Source: Nitrosarchaeum sp. (GTDB lineage: Archaea > Thermoproteota > Nitrososphaeria > Nitrososphaerales > Nitrosopumilaceae). From it: a stretch of DNA of 64,000 nt. The stretch covers positions 1 through 64,000 of the forward strand of contig NZ_JAILWF010000003.1 of assembly GCF_025699065.1 (NCBI RefSeq), written 5' to 3'. The notes below the pieces were generated by a model, which saw only the letters and a list, made by a program, of their open reading frames with translations, was not told the origin of the DNA and searched no databases. Shown here in pieces: positions 41,443-51,068 of the stretch (positions within the stretch are counted from its first letter, which is position 1; the number at the start of each line of letters is the position of its first letter). The position numbers and the translations under genes are program-made.

Positions 41443-42809
41443 TGCTTATCTCTCAACATATTACCAAGTATATTCATTCCCTCCATTAGTATTTTTTCGT
41501 CTTGACACGCCGATAATCTAATGAAATTCTTGAATTCTCCAAAACCTTCTCCAGGTGCAACAGCTAATCCTTTTTCTAAAAGATTGTTTGCAAATTGTAC
41601 TCCGCTAAAACCATCTTGATTGATGCGAGCAAATAGATACATTGCTCCATCTGGAGCAATAAAATCCAAATTCATATCTTTTGCCTTTTCAATCAATACA
41701 TTTAGTCTGGTTTGTACTGTATTAGTATTATCTGATATGTCTGCCTCCAAGGCTTTCATGGCAATATATTGAATAGGTTCAGACACATTTGTCAGGCAAA
41801 GGGCTTCTAATTTTGATAATTTTTCTATAATTTCTGGTCTTGAAATGGTGTATCCTATCCTAAATCCTGTCATTGCATGTGATTTTGAAAATGATTGAGT
41901 GATGATACTTTTATCATAATTATAACATAGTATGCTTTTCCATTTTTTGTATGCATATTGAGAGTAAATTTCATCACTTAAAATGTATAAATTATTTTTA
42001 ATTGCTAACCTTACGATTTCATCTTGTAATTCTTCGGGAAGAATTTTTCCCGTTGGATTGTTTGGATAATTTAGTATGATCATTTTTGTGTTATTGTTGA
42101 TAACTTTTTGAATTTGTTCAATTGTTGGTTCCCACTTTCCTTCCAATGTAGTGGTTATGGTTCTCACTTTAATTCCGGAATTTAACGCACACTCTTTGTA
42201 TGCTGGCCATGATGGTTCAATTACAATTAATTCATCTCCTGGATTTAACAAAGTACTAATTGCAGTATAGATTGAAAAGCGAGCACCTGGACTAACCATT
42301 ATGTTGTCTTGTGAAACTTCGACTCCAAATTTCTCAGATGAATATTTAGCGAGCGCTTCTCTAAATGAAGGTAATCCTTTTGCATTTCCGTATTTTAAAA
42401 ATCCTTTATCAAAAACTTCTTCAAGAGCTTTTTTAACAATTTGAGGAGGGGGAAAATCTGGTTCACCTACTTCCATATGGATGATTTTTTTCCCATCACG
42501 TTCCATTGCTTTAGCTTTATGAAAAATTGATAGATGTGTTTGTTTACTATCTGACTGTACCTTAATTGATTCATTAAGTAAAAAGTTTAAAAATTTTGTT
42601 GCAATTGATTCATCAAATTTTAATTCGTTACATAATGTGATTATTTTTGAGCGAAGATTATCTTCACGAGTTTCATCTGTTACTCCTTTTCCTATGTTTT
42701 TTTTAATTTCTCCAATTTCTTTAGAAATATCTGTTCGCATTTTTAGCATCTTGATCATTTCTATGGTGATCTCGTCGATTCTATTCCGAAGTTGGTTGAT
42801 GTCTGACAT
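41439..42809 (-). CDS. Chorismate mutase-aromatic aminotransferase fusion
   Basis: Residues 1-85 are an AroQ-type chorismate mutase (INQLRNRIDEITIEMIKMLKMRTDISKEIGEIKK, then NLRSKI and a third helix). Residues 90-456 are a class I PLP aminotransferase (EVGEPDFPPP, NYPNNPTGKILP, SDEIYSQYAY, SQSFSKSHAMTGFRIGY with the PLP lysine, FIRLSAC). The protein would make prephenate and transaminate phenylpyruvate, hydroxyphenylpyruvate or prephenate. I use ATG 42809, giving MSDINQL, rather than the longer frame which would run into aroC. Confidence 0.93.
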   Translation of the reverse strand: MSDINQLRNRIDEITIEMIKMLKMRTDISKEIGEIKKNIGKGVTDETREDNLRSKIITLCNELKFDESIATKFLNFLLNESIKVQSDSKQTHLSIFHKAKAMERDGKKIIHMEVGEPDFPPPQIVKKALEEVFDKGFLKYGNAKGLPSFREALAKYSSEKFGVEVSQDNIMVSPGARFSIYTAISTLLNPGDELIVIEPSWPAYKECALNSGIKVRTITTTLEGKWEPTIEQIQKVINNNTKMIILNYPNNPTGKILPEELQDEIVRLAIKNNLYILSDEIYSQYAYKKWKSILCYNYDKSIITQSFSKSHAMTGFRIGYTISRPEIIEKLSKLEALCLTNVSEPIQYIAMKALEADISDNTNTVQTRLNVLIEKAKDMNLDFIAPDGAMYLFARINQDGFSGVQFANNLLEKGLAVAPGEGFGEFKNFIRLSACQDEKILMEGMNILGNMLRDKQ

Positions 42810-42813
42810 ATCT

Positions 42814-43911
42814 TTACAATACAGGCTTGATTGCTCCAGATAAAAGAGCATGATCTGCCAAAGTTAAAGCAACCAACGAATCTACTACTGGTGGGGCTCT
42901 AGGAACTACACATGGATCGTGCCTTCCTTTTACTTGTAGTATGGTGTCTTTTTTGGTTTTAATGTCCACAGTACTTTGTTTTTGTGCTATTGATGATGCA
43001 GGTTTGAATGCAATTCTTATTGTTATTGGCATACCATTTGATATTCCACCTAAAATCCCTCCTGAATTGTTTGTTTTTGTAATTATTTTCCCTTTTTTTA
43101 TTGTGTACAAGTCATTATTTTCTGAACCAAATAATTCTGAGCCTTTAAACCCTGAACCAAATTCTACTCCTTTAACGGATGGGATTGAAAATATTGCTTT
43201 ACTTAAATCTGATTCTAATGATCCAAAGATAGGTTCTCCAATTCCAACTGGTACATTTGTTGTGATTGATTCTATTATTCCTCCAAGAGAATCTCCTTTT
43301 TTTCTTGCATCTAATATTGACTCTCTCATTTTTTTTGCAGTTTTTTCTTCAGGACATCTTACTTCATTTTTATAAATTGAGTTAATCATTTTTTCATTAA
43401 ATTTATTTTCCATTTTTATTTTTCCAATCTGTGCTGTAAATGAATTTGTTTCTACACCTAGTGTGACTTTTAATAATTTTCTTGCAATTGCTCCTCCCAT
43501 TACATGAGTTGCAGTTAACCTTCCAGAAAATCTACCTCCTCCTCTATAATCATTAAAATGATTATATTTTACCATGGCTGGATAATCTGAATGTCCAGGT
43601 CTGAGTTTTGTTTTCAAATTTTCATAGTCTTTTGATTTCTGATCACTATTCCAAACTAACATTGTAATTGGTGCACCTGTGGTATGTCCTCTAAAAACTC
43701 CCGAAATAATTTCTACAATATCTCCTTCTTTTCGCTGTGTAGAAATCAGTGACTGTCCAGGTTTTCTAAGATCTAACATTTGTTGAATTTCTTTTTCATC
43801 AATTTCTAATCCTGCAGGGCATCCATCTAAAACGGCTCCTATAGATTTTCCATGACTCTCACCAAAACTGGTTAAAACAAGACGCTGACCAATTGAACTT
43901 CCCGGCAACAT
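42814..43911 (-). CDS. aroC: Chorismate synthase
   Basis: The 365-residue FMN-dependent enzyme makes chorismate from EPSP. Motifs: LTSFGESHGKSIGAVLDGCPAGLE, GRFSGRLTATHVMGG, KKDTILQVKGRHDPCVVPRAPPVVDSLVALTLADHALL. TTATAAG precedes the ATG by about 24 bases, so a separate leaderless transcript for aroC, the fusion enzyme and tyrA is likely. It is 4 bases upstream of the chorismate mutase-aminotransferase gene. Confidence 0.97.
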   Translation of the reverse strand: MLPGSSIGQRLVLTSFGESHGKSIGAVLDGCPAGLEIDEKEIQQMLDLRKPGQSLISTQRKEGDIVEIISGVFRGHTTGAPITMLVWNSDQKSKDYENLKTKLRPGHSDYPAMVKYNHFNDYRGGGRFSGRLTATHVMGGAIARKLLKVTLGVETNSFTAQIGKIKMENKFNEKMINSIYKNEVRCPEEKTAKKMRESILDARKKGDSLGGIIESITTNVPVGIGEPIFGSLESDLSKAIFSIPSVKGVEFGSGFKGSELFGSENNDLYTIKKGKIITKTNNSGGILGGISNGMPITIRIAFKPASSIAQKQSTVDIKTKKDTILQVKGRHDPCVVPRAPPVVDSLVALTLADHALLSGAIKPVL

Positions 43912-44076
43912 ATTGTGATGGTAAATTGATGCTTATAATTCCTCATTATGAAAAAACACAAAAAATTTTCTCAAATTTAACAAATTTTATTTCAATTTAC
44001 ATGTGTTTAAAAATTACATATTTTCTTTAAAATAATTATAATTATTACAATTAATACTTAAATATTAAAATAACGT

Positions 44077-44085
44077 ATATTATAT
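44077..44085 (+). promoter_or_regulatory. TATA box of the candidate ncRNA
   Basis: TATATTATA lies about 25-30 bases before the expected RNA start and just before the GC-rich structured region. No ORF follows on the plus strand, so a non-coding transcript is the natural explanation. Confidence 0.55.
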
Positions 44086-44107
44086 GTGCAAAAACGTGTA
44101 AAATCTA

Positions 44108-44217
44108 ACAAATGATTTGCGCGGCTCTGCGAAAAATGCATGTTATCTTCGTAAAAACGAAGTGAGTGAGGAGAATGCTTTTCACTCTATACAGGGTCGC
44201 GCCTTTTACCCCTTTTT
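44108..44217 (+). ncRNA. Candidate structured ncRNA between aroC and aroA
   Basis: A GC-rich patch in an AT-rich gap. Eleven base pairs (two G-U) close the element, GCGCGGCTCTG (44119-44129) with CAGGGTCGCGC (44192-44202). Inside are hairpins CTTCG/CGAAG (44147-44151/44158-44162) and GAGTGA/TCACTC (44164-44169/44182-44187). A possible loop contact pairs GCAT (44138-44141) with ATGC (44175-44178). The element is followed by T-tracts (44204-44207, 44213-44217), which resemble a terminator, and preceded by a TATA box. It lacks 5S and tRNA signatures and is too short for SRP or RNase P RNA. It occupies most of the 323-bp gap; the rest has only the aroC promoter. Confidence 0.7.
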
Positions 44218-44234
44218 GATAATTTTTTAAAATT

Positions 44235-45503
44235 TTACTCTACTGTGATTTTTGCCCCTAATTTGTTCATCTCACTAACAAAATTAGGATATGATACTGA
44301 TACTGACTCATAATCTGTTACGATACAATTACCAACATACATTCCAGCAATACAAAATGCCATGAATAATCTGTGATCATTTTCGGAATTTAATAAAGTC
44401 CCTCTTAATTCATTTGATGACTCTAAAATTAAACCGTCTTCTTTCTCTTGTACTTTAATTCCCATTTTAACTAATTCTCTATAAAGTATGGAGATTCTAT
44501 CTGTTTCTTTTAATCTTGCATGTTTTACATTTATAATTTCAATTGGATTTATTGTTTTTAATGCTAGAATTGCTAAAGGAGGAAGCAGGTCTGGTGAATT
44601 GTTTAAATCAAATCTTCCCCCACTAAGTTTATCTGGTGTTTTAATTGTGATATGCTCTTCTGTTATGGTTACTTTTACTCCCATTTGTTCTAAAATATCG
44701 ATAAACACTTCATCTCCTTGAGGTAGATTTCCAATTTTACCATGGATTACAACATTTTCTCCATTTAATACTGCAGCTGAAAGTAGTAATGCTAAACTCG
44801 AAAAATCAATTGGCACAGTAAATGTAGATGGTTTGTATAATTGGGGTGAAATATTGTATTTTCTATATGGAATTAATGTTTGTACTGTAACCCCAAAGTT
44901 TCTCATTGTTGCAATAGTTGCATCAAGATATGGTTTTGAAACTAAATTTCCATCTATGTTTAAGTTAATTCCTTTTTCAGTTAATGGTGCACAAATTAGT
45001 AGTGCTGATACAAATTGACTTGAAAAATTTCCAGGAATTGAAATATCTCCACCTGAAATTCTTCCTGTGATTTTGATTGGTGGCATTCCATTTATTGAAG
45101 TACATTTTGCTCCTATGCTTTTTAATGCATCAAGTAGTGGTTGCATTGGTCTTTTTTGAAGACTAGCATCTCCTGTCAATGTAATTTCATTAGTGAATAA
45201 TCCTGCAATCCCTGATGCAATCCTTATGGTCGTTCCTGAGTTTTTAGCATCGATTTCAGGTACATTTATGTCAAATTTTATTGATTTTCTGACAATTATT
45301 GACGAATCTAACTCTTCAATTTCAGCTCCGAATTTCTTACATGTGTCTATTGTTGCAACTGTATCGTCTGAAAACAACACATTGTCAATTTTGCTATCAT
45401 TGCCTGCAAGTGCTGCAAGAAAGATTGCTCTGTGTGAATAACTTTTATTTGCAGGGCATGTGACATGACCTGTTATTTTTGATTTTTCTACTTTACAATT
45501 CAT
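44235..45503 (-). CDS. aroA: 3-phosphoshikimate 1-carboxyvinyltransferase (EPSP synthase)
   Basis: The 422-residue enzyme transfers enolpyruvate to shikimate-3-phosphate. Features: CPANKSYSHRAIFLAALAG, NSGTTIRIASGIAGL, RPMQPLLDALKSIGA, PGNFSSQFVSALLI, DLLPPLAILAL and ARLKETDRISIL. Its start overlaps the kinase stop by 11 bases. It is the last gene before the candidate ncRNA. The NSGTT in place of NAGTA is a natural variation near the substrate site. Confidence 0.97.
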   Translation of the reverse strand: MNCKVEKSKITGHVTCPANKSYSHRAIFLAALAGNDSKIDNVLFSDDTVATIDTCKKFGAEIEELDSSIIVRKSIKFDINVPEIDAKNSGTTIRIASGIAGLFTNEITLTGDASLQKRPMQPLLDALKSIGAKCTSINGMPPIKITGRISGGDISIPGNFSSQFVSALLICAPLTEKGINLNIDGNLVSKPYLDATIATMRNFGVTVQTLIPYRKYNISPQLYKPSTFTVPIDFSSLALLLSAAVLNGENVVIHGKIGNLPQGDEVFIDILEQMGVKVTITEEHITIKTPDKLSGGRFDLNNSPDLLPPLAILALKTINPIEIINVKHARLKETDRISILYRELVKMGIKVQEKEDGLILESSNELRGTLLNSENDHRLFMAFCIAGMYVGNCIVTDYESVSVSYPNFVSEMNKLGAKITVE

Positions 45504-46347
45504 GAACTTCAGCCTTTTTGTTATTGATTTTGGATACTATTACATTTCCTTCTAATACTGAAAATACTTTTTTTATGTTTGATTCATTTTCTTTTTTTGT
45601 TACAGCTGCAATTGCAGGACCGTTTCCTGAAACTGATGCTCCAAGTGCTCCTTTCTCCAATAAATTAATGATTATTTTTGGATCTGAATTTAATATTGCA
45701 GCTGTTGCTAATCCATTGATGTTCATTGCGTTCCAATATTCTGCTTTTTTTGCCAACTCCCATGCACCATTAAATACATCTGAAAGAATCTTTAGATTTT
45801 TTAAATTTCCTCGTTTTCTATTTTTAGGAATAAATATTACTGCAATTAAATTTGTAGGTGCTTTTTCTAAATGAATTCTATTTTTTTTAAGATTATCAGT
45901 TACATTGAATCCTCCATAATAACATGAACATGCATCATCATATGCTCCAGTTATGCTTACTTTAGATTCTAATGATGCCTCAACTCCTGCAAGTAAAATT
46001 TGTTTATCTGTTAATTTTGGTTTGAATATTTTTGCACATGCAAGAGCGATTGCTGATGAAATTGCACTTGAACTTTTTAATCCATATCCTGTAGGTATTT
46101 CTGAATTTAGCGTAACGTCAATCTTGTTTTCTTCAACCTCTTTTTTTGAAAGTATTTTTTCTATAGTTTTATTTATTAATCTTGAACTTAGGCTCTTATT
46201 TTCTGACTGAATGAAAATTCCTTTACCTGGACTGGTTTCAATTATTGCATCTACTTTCAATTCAATACCTAACGTTGCACCCTTGTGGGTAGCAATTGCA
46301 TTTACAAGTGATACTGCACCGTGTACTGTAGCCATTGCTTTTGCCAT
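45493..46347 (-). CDS. aroK: Archaeal shikimate kinase (GHMP type)
   Basis: The 284-residue GHMP-fold kinase is unrelated to bacterial AroK. The ATP-binding PTGYGLKSSSAISSAIALACA (about residue 85) and the C-terminal GASVSGNGPAIAAV are typical. It phosphorylates shikimate. It sits between aroE and aroA with overlaps or abutting codons on both sides, which confirms the assignment against other GHMP kinases such as homoserine kinase. Confidence 0.94.
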   Translation of the reverse strand: MAKAMATVHGAVSLVNAIATHKGATLGIELKVDAIIETSPGKGIFIQSENKSLSSRLINKTIEKILSKKEVEENKIDVTLNSEIPTGYGLKSSSAISSAIALACAKIFKPKLTDKQILLAGVEASLESKVSITGAYDDACSCYYGGFNVTDNLKKNRIHLEKAPTNLIAVIFIPKNRKRGNLKNLKILSDVFNGAWELAKKAEYWNAMNINGLATAAILNSDPKIIINLLEKGALGASVSGNGPAIAAVTKKENESNIKKVFSVLEGNVIVSKINNKKAEVHEL

Positions 46348-47168
46348 TATACTCCTCCTAACAATGCTTTTTTCATGGCATTATAAGGTGCTTCTACGCC
46401 ATGCCATATTTGAAACGCTCTAGATGCTTGGCCCAATAGCATCTCATAGCCATAAATTATGATGGCACCTTTTTCTTTTGCTTTTTTTATAAAATCTGTA
46501 TTTATTGGAGAATAAACTATATCATACACAATTGTTTTTGAGTTAATTTCATCAAGTGAAATAATACTCGGTTCATTTTTCAATCCCACTGATGTTGCAT
46601 TTACGATCACATCATAATTTTTTGTCGTATCTCCTATCTCCTCTATTCTAATTGGATTTGCTTTTAATCCAATTTTATTTGAAAACTCTGAGATCTTATC
46701 TGCATTTTCTAAAGTTCTGTTTGCTATGGTGATACTTTTTGCATGTTCTTTTGCAAATCCTGCTACAATAGCTCTTGCAGCACCCCCTGCTCCTAATAAC
46801 AACACTTTCAAATCTTTTATGTTCAAATTTCTTTTTTTAAATGGTTCTAAAAATCCATCCATATCTGTATTGTATCCTTTTAAAATTCCATTATCGTTTG
46901 TAACTGTATTCACTGCACCTATAATACTACAAGACTCGTCTAATTTATTCAGGTATTTCATCATTTCAACTTTATGTGGAATTGTAACATTAAATCCATC
47001 TATCTTAATTTTTTTAAGTGATTCTATTCCTTCTTCTAATTCATCTTTTGCTATTTTATATGCAATATATGAGCAATCCAAATTCAATTCTCTAAATGCT
47101 GCACTGTGAATATTTGGCGATAATGAATGATCAATAGGATCTCCAATAACTGCAAATGTTTTTGACAT
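46347..47168 (-). CDS. aroE: Shikimate dehydrogenase
   Basis: The 273-residue NADPH-dependent enzyme reduces 3-dehydroshikimate. It has HSLSPNIHSAAFRELNLDCSYIAY, GFNVTIPHKVEMM with the catalytic Lys, GAVNTV, YNTDMDGFLEP and GAGGAARAIVAGFA for NADP binding. The C-terminal GYEMLLGQASRAFQIW is also conserved. The stop abuts the kinase start. A 120-bp gap to aroD upstream could hold a promoter. Confidence 0.96.
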   Translation of the reverse strand: MSKTFAVIGDPIDHSLSPNIHSAAFRELNLDCSYIAYKIAKDELEEGIESLKKIKIDGFNVTIPHKVEMMKYLNKLDESCSIIGAVNTVTNDNGILKGYNTDMDGFLEPFKKRNLNIKDLKVLLLGAGGAARAIVAGFAKEHAKSITIANRTLENADKISEFSNKIGLKANPIRIEEIGDTTKNYDVIVNATSVGLKNEPSIISLDEINSKTIVYDIVYSPINTDFIKKAKEKGAIIIYGYEMLLGQASRAFQIWHGVEAPYNAMKKALLGGV

Positions 47169-47288
47169 CTTATTTTCTAGATTACTATGATTGATTTAAA
47201 CTCTCAACTATGTGTTAGATATCTTTTTGATTGCATGTTTTTTATAAATTCTAAAATTATCTTCTTTATTTGGTTGGACTCTTAATAT

Positions 47289-47963
47289 TTAGTTCATCTT
47301 TAGGCGGATGATTTTTTTTACCTCATCAACACTGAATTGTCCAGGTGCTATTGGCTTTCCAAGTGATACGTATGTGTATGGGCTTCCTAGATATAGGCAT
47401 AAAATTCTTGATAATCTTCCATTATCTCCCATTGCAAATGCTATCAAACTGTTTTTTTTATTTTGGCTATAGAGTTGAAGAGTCGTAGTAGAATCTTTAG
47501 CTGATTTGGCTGTAGTGACAATTTTTACATTATTTGAAAATTTATTCATCTGAGTCATTTTGTTTTTTAACTCAGAAAATTTTGGAGTTTTTTTAAAATC
47601 ATGCCATGAAATAAGCAGTCTAGTCTTTGTTGATTTGAGATATTTTGCCAATTCTTTATTTTTTTTAATTGTATTAAATTCAACATCTAGTAAAAACGGA
47701 TTATACTCTGAAATTAATTTTAATATTGCCACTCTTTCTTTTTCATTGCCTTCAAATTTTCCTCCTTCTGATTTTGGTCTAAGCGTGCATACTACTTTTT
47801 TTAAATCCTCTTTGATATTTTCTAATGTTTGTGGTATGTCTTCTGTTTTTAAAAAATCAAATCTTACTTCTGCATAATCTGATTTTTTTAGTGCTTGTTT
47901 TAGATTGTTTTTGATCTTATTTGAAGAATTTTCTGCAATTGTTACACAAGTTTTGTATTTCAT
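47289..47963 (-). CDS. aroD: 3-dehydroquinate dehydratase, type I
   Basis: The 224-residue class I enzyme forms a Schiff base. Motifs: YAEVRFDFLKTEDI, CTLRPKSEGGKFEGNEKERVAIL, LLISWHDFKKTPKFSEL with catalytic His, and NVKIVTTAKSAKDS with the Schiff-base Lys. The end SPYTYVSLGKPIAPGQFSVDEVKKII is characteristic. It lies 2 bases from the aroB' stop. Confidence 0.95.
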   Translation of the reverse strand: MKYKTCVTIAENSSNKIKNNLKQALKKSDYAEVRFDFLKTEDIPQTLENIKEDLKKVVCTLRPKSEGGKFEGNEKERVAILKLISEYNPFLLDVEFNTIKKNKELAKYLKSTKTRLLISWHDFKKTPKFSELKNKMTQMNKFSNNVKIVTTAKSAKDSTTTLQLYSQNKKNSLIAFAMGDNGRLSRILCLYLGSPYTYVSLGKPIAPGQFSVDEVKKIIRLKMN

Positions 47964-47965
47964 TT

Positions 47966-49024
47966 TTACTTTTCTAAAATATATTCGTCTGATACTTCCA
48001 TTCCAAAATGTCTGCCCGTTGCAGATTTTGCATGAACCATTACTGAATCTCCTTTCTTGAGATGAGTCACTGATACAAGTTCACCGTTTGGTTTTACAAA
48101 GCGAATTGTTTCAGCGTCTTGTGCAATTATTCCTCCAATTTCTACTCCTACAGATGCTTTAATCATCAACATTGGGCGTCTTTCTATCTTTGATCTTCCC
48201 ACCGTAGCTCTTCTTGCTTTACCTTTAGAATTTATTATTAATACTTCAGAACCTGTTTCTACTTCTGAAAGATAGTTTGTAGTTCCATCAGGAGATAGTG
48301 TATAACAATGAACCGCTCCAGCGTTTACTCTAAATGGTCTTGGTGATGTAAATGATGAACCAACTGATTCATTATGAACTAGAAATAGAAAATTTGATCT
48401 ACTTCCAATAAGCATTCCTTCTCCCTTGTGTAACATTGATGCTGTATCGACACAAACTCTTTCGCCGTCTCCTACTTCTTTAATCTCGATAATTTTTGCA
48501 GATTTCAAATCAAATCTTCTAGTTCCTAAATATACCATAGCTTCTCTTACTTCATTAATTGATCCTGTATTGAAAATAACCCCGTCTACTCCAACTTCAA
48601 GTATTGAAAACATCTTTCTTACTTCCTCTGGTGTATTTGCTATGGCAAAAATTTTTGTGTTGATTTTGTGAAGTTTTGCAATTATGTTTTCAAGCGGAAT
48701 AATCTTCCAATCTTTTACTTCAACTATTACAAAATCTAGTCCTTTTTTTGCAACCGTCAAAATATCTTCAATGTCCTTGTTGGACAAAACCTCAAATTTC
48801 CTGCCTATTTTTTTCCCCTTTGGTTTTGCTGAGCCTTCTTTTTCAATTATTATGTAATTTGCAGCAGATGATGGATATATTGTATCTAATTTTGTCTTTG
48901 AATTTAGTTTTTTTGGATCAAGATATACTGTCTTGATTCCTTCTTCTTCTAACTGTGGAAGAAATTTTGCTAATTGCGCTTGAGAAACTTTGGGCGAAAT
49001 TATTAATTCTCTAGTTTTGCTCAA
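47966..49024 (-). CDS. aroB': 3-dehydroquinate synthase II (archaeal AroB')
   Basis: The 352-residue archaeal enzyme converts the product of AroA' to 3-dehydroquinate, replacing the bacterial DAHP route. Recognisable regions are IITEKEGSA..., [52 protein letters not shown], and [28 protein letters not shown]. The first gene of the pathway (aroA') overlaps it by 14 bases, so the two archaea-specific steps are translated as a pair. Confidence 0.95.
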   Translation of the reverse strand: MSKTRELIISPKVSQAQLAKFLPQLEEEGIKTVYLDPKKLNSKTKLDTIYPSSAANYIIIEKEGSAKPKGKKIGRKFEVLSNKDIEDILTVAKKGLDFVIVEVKDWKIIPLENIIAKLHKINTKIFAIANTPEEVRKMFSILEVGVDGVIFNTGSINEVREAMVYLGTRRFDLKSAKIIEIKEVGDGERVCVDTASMLHKGEGMLIGSRSNFLFLVHNESVGSSFTSPRPFRVNAGAVHCYTLSPDGTTNYLSEVETGSEVLIINSKGKARRATVGRSKIERRPMLMIKASVGVEIGGIIAQDAETIRFVKPNGELVSVTHLKKGDSVMVHAKSATGRHFGMEVSDEYILEK

Positions 49025-49799
49025 GTTTTTTCATTGCTTCCTTTGCGGATTCTTTTCTGAAAATTATTGATGCTAATGCTTCTACTATTTTTTCTGGGTT
49101 TTTATGTGCAAAAATATTTCTACCATATGTTACACCTTTAGCTCCTGCAGTCATTGCATCTTCTGTCATCTGTAAAATATCTAAATCTGTTTTTGTTTTT
49201 GGTCCTCCTGCAATAACAATTGGAACTGGAGTACTCTTTACAATTTTTGCAAATGAATCCACATCACCTGTGTATAGTGTTTTAACAATATCTGCTCCGC
49301 ACTCTGCTCCTATTCTTGCAACATGTCCTACAATTTCTGGATCGTGTGGATCTTTGATATTTTCACCTCTTGGGTACATCATTGCTAATAATGGCATATC
49401 CCATTTGTGACACTGGTCTGCAATCATTCCAAGCTGTTCTAACATCTCGGGTTCTTCTTTACCTCCGATGTTGATGTGAAGTGATACTCCATCTGCTCCT
49501 AGTCTTAAAGCTTCTTCTACTGTACCTGTAAGCATTTTACGATTAGGAGACATTGACAAAGAAGTACTACTTGAAAAATGAACTAATACGCCAATCTTTG
49601 TTGGTTTTGGTAATGTTTTGAGAATTCCTTTATTAATTATGATACTTGTAAGTCCACGTGTTTCACATCTGTAAATCATCGATGCCGGATCTGCTAATCC
49701 TTCAATAGGACCATTTGAAATTCCATGATCCATTGGAATGCATAACATTTTTCCTTTTCTAAGAATTCGACTTAGTCGAATTTCGTGACCCGATACCAT
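49011..49799 (-). CDS. aroA': 2-amino-3,7-dideoxy-D-threo-hept-6-ulosonate synthase (AroA')
   Basis: The 262-residue class I aldolase-like enzyme starts the archaeal shikimate route from aspartate semialdehyde and a ketose precursor. Motifs: [60 protein letters not shown] and [43 protein letters not shown] lies 26 bases before the ATG, which gives a leaderless start for the whole operon aroA'-aroB'-aroD and probably beyond. Confidence 0.95.
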   Translation of the reverse strand: MVSGHEIRLSRILRKGKMLCIPMDHGISNGPIEGLADPASMIYRCETRGLTSIIINKGILKTLPKPTKIGVLVHFSSSTSLSMSPNRKMLTGTVEEALRLGADGVSLHINIGGKEEPEMLEQLGMIADQCHKWDMPLLAMMYPRGENIKDPHDPEIVGHVARIGAECGADIVKTLYTGDVDSFAKIVKSTPVPIVIAGGPKTKTDLDILQMTEDAMTAGAKGVTYGRNIFAHKNPEKIVEALASIIFRKESAKEAMKKLEQN

Positions 49800-49949
49800 G
49801 GCTGAATCTGTTTTTAGTGCCCTACTTAAAAATAACGTGAATCTTTAACTCAAAATTATATTATTTATGCATGAATGTGTCTGATGTGTTGTTTTTTATC
49901 ATCCTCTCAAAGAATAAATAGAAATCATAGATGTTGTTGAACAAGTTAA

Positions 49950-51068
49950 TTGAGTCAAACTACTGAACAAATTAATCGAAGTGACATTGGAGATATTCTT
50001 GAAGATTCTCTAAATGGTAATAGACCTGGTCCTACAGATTGTCTTAGATTATTAGAGTCTGACGATGTGCATCTAATGGGTCTAGTTTCTGGCCATTTGA
50101 CAAGAAAGCAATTTGGAAAGAAGGTTTCTTTTGTAAATAATATTATTTTGAATTATACTAACGTCTGCATTACTGATTGTAAATTCTGTGCATTTTATCG
50201 CTCTCCTGGTTCTGAGGATGCTTACACATTATCTCTGGATCAAATTGAATCTCGAGTAAAGACTGCATGGGACATGTTTAAGATTAGACAAGTCTTGATT
50301 CAAGGTGGGCACAATCCAAATCTGAAAATTGAATATTATGAAAATGCATTTAAAATGATTAGAAAAAAATTTCCAGAAGTCGGCGTCCATGGACTTTCTG
50401 CATCTGAAATTGATATGATCTCTAGAATTGAAAAATCATCCACAAAAGAAGTTTTATCTAGATTAAAAGAATCTGGATTGCAATCAATTCCTGGAGCAGG
50501 AGCTGAAATTCTTGTAGACTCTGTTAAAGATGTGATTAGTCCAAAAAAAATATCCAGTGCAGATTGGATTAGGATAATGGATGAAGCTCACTCCCTTGAT
50601 ATTCCAGCATCAGCAACTATGATGTATGGACATGTAGAAAATAATGATGATATTGTAGATCACTTTTTTAAAATTGTAAAATTGCAAGAAAAGACTAGTG
50701 GATTTATGGCATTTATTCCTTGGAATTTTGAACCAAATAATACTTTGATGCAAGAAGAAAAATTAGTGGAATATGGAACCGGTGGAACACAACTGCTAAA
50801 AATGATAGCGATATCTAGACTTGTTTTTAATGGATTAATTCCACACATTCAGTCTTCATGGCTTACAAATGGAGTTGGAATGGCGCAACTTGCTCTTCAA
50901 TATGGTGCAAATGATTTTGGCGGTACATTGATTGGTGAAGAGGTTGTATCTTGTACCGGTTCACGTTCTACTGAACTAACTGGTAAACTAATAGTAGATG
51001 CGATTCATCAAATTGGTTATCAGGCAGAAGAACGAGATAATTTCTATAATTCTATTGCTTTGCTATAG
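49950..51068 (+). CDS. mqnC: Radical SAM enzyme of the MqnC/CofH family (probable dehypoxanthine futalosine cyclase)
   Basis: The 372-residue protein has the radical SAM cluster CITDCKFCAFY, the IQGGHNPNLKIEYYE motif, GLSASEI, and the end SSWLTNGVGMAQLALQYGANDFGGTLIGEEVVSCTGS. The segment FMAFIPWNFEPNNTLM favours MqnC (menaquinone, futalosine pathway) over CofH (F420), whose equivalent region differs. A convergent UbiD-family decarboxylase, a type used in quinone synthesis, supports this. Start is TTG 49950. The CofH alternative cannot be excluded since thaumarchaea also make F420. Confidence 0.82.
   Translation: MSQTTEQINRSDIGDILEDSLNGNRPGPTDCLRLLESDDVHLMGLVSGHLTRKQFGKKVSFVNNIILNYTNVCITDCKFCAFYRSPGSEDAYTLSLDQIESRVKTAWDMFKIRQVLIQGGHNPNLKIEYYENAFKMIRKKFPEVGVHGLSASEIDMISRIEKSSTKEVLSRLKESGLQSIPGAGAEILVDSVKDVISPKKISSADWIRIMDEAHSLDIPASATMMYGHVENNDDIVDHFFKIVKLQEKTSGFMAFIPWNFEPNNTLMQEEKLVEYGTGGTQLLKMIAISRLVFNGLIPHIQSSWLTNGVGMAQLALQYGANDFGGTLIGEEVVSCTGSRSTELTGKLIVDAIHQIGYQAEERDNFYNSIALL

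Noticed and set aside
42941-43375. 144-codon ORF antisense to aroC
   Set aside because: It lies fully inside a well-supported gene; hydrophobic low-complexity translation typical of the complement of AT-rich coding DNA. Similar antisense frames over aroA, aroE and ubiD were dropped for the same reason.
44108-44217. Reading the GC-rich element as 5S rRNA, SRP RNA, RNase P RNA or tRNA
   Set aside because: It lacks the conserved 5S CCGAAC-type loop and tRNA T-arm, and at about 110 nt is too short for SRP or RNase P RNA.
45493-46347. Homoserine or mevalonate kinase (GHMP family)
   Set aside because: It is locked between aroE and aroA with overlapping codons, which identifies the archaeal shikimate kinase.
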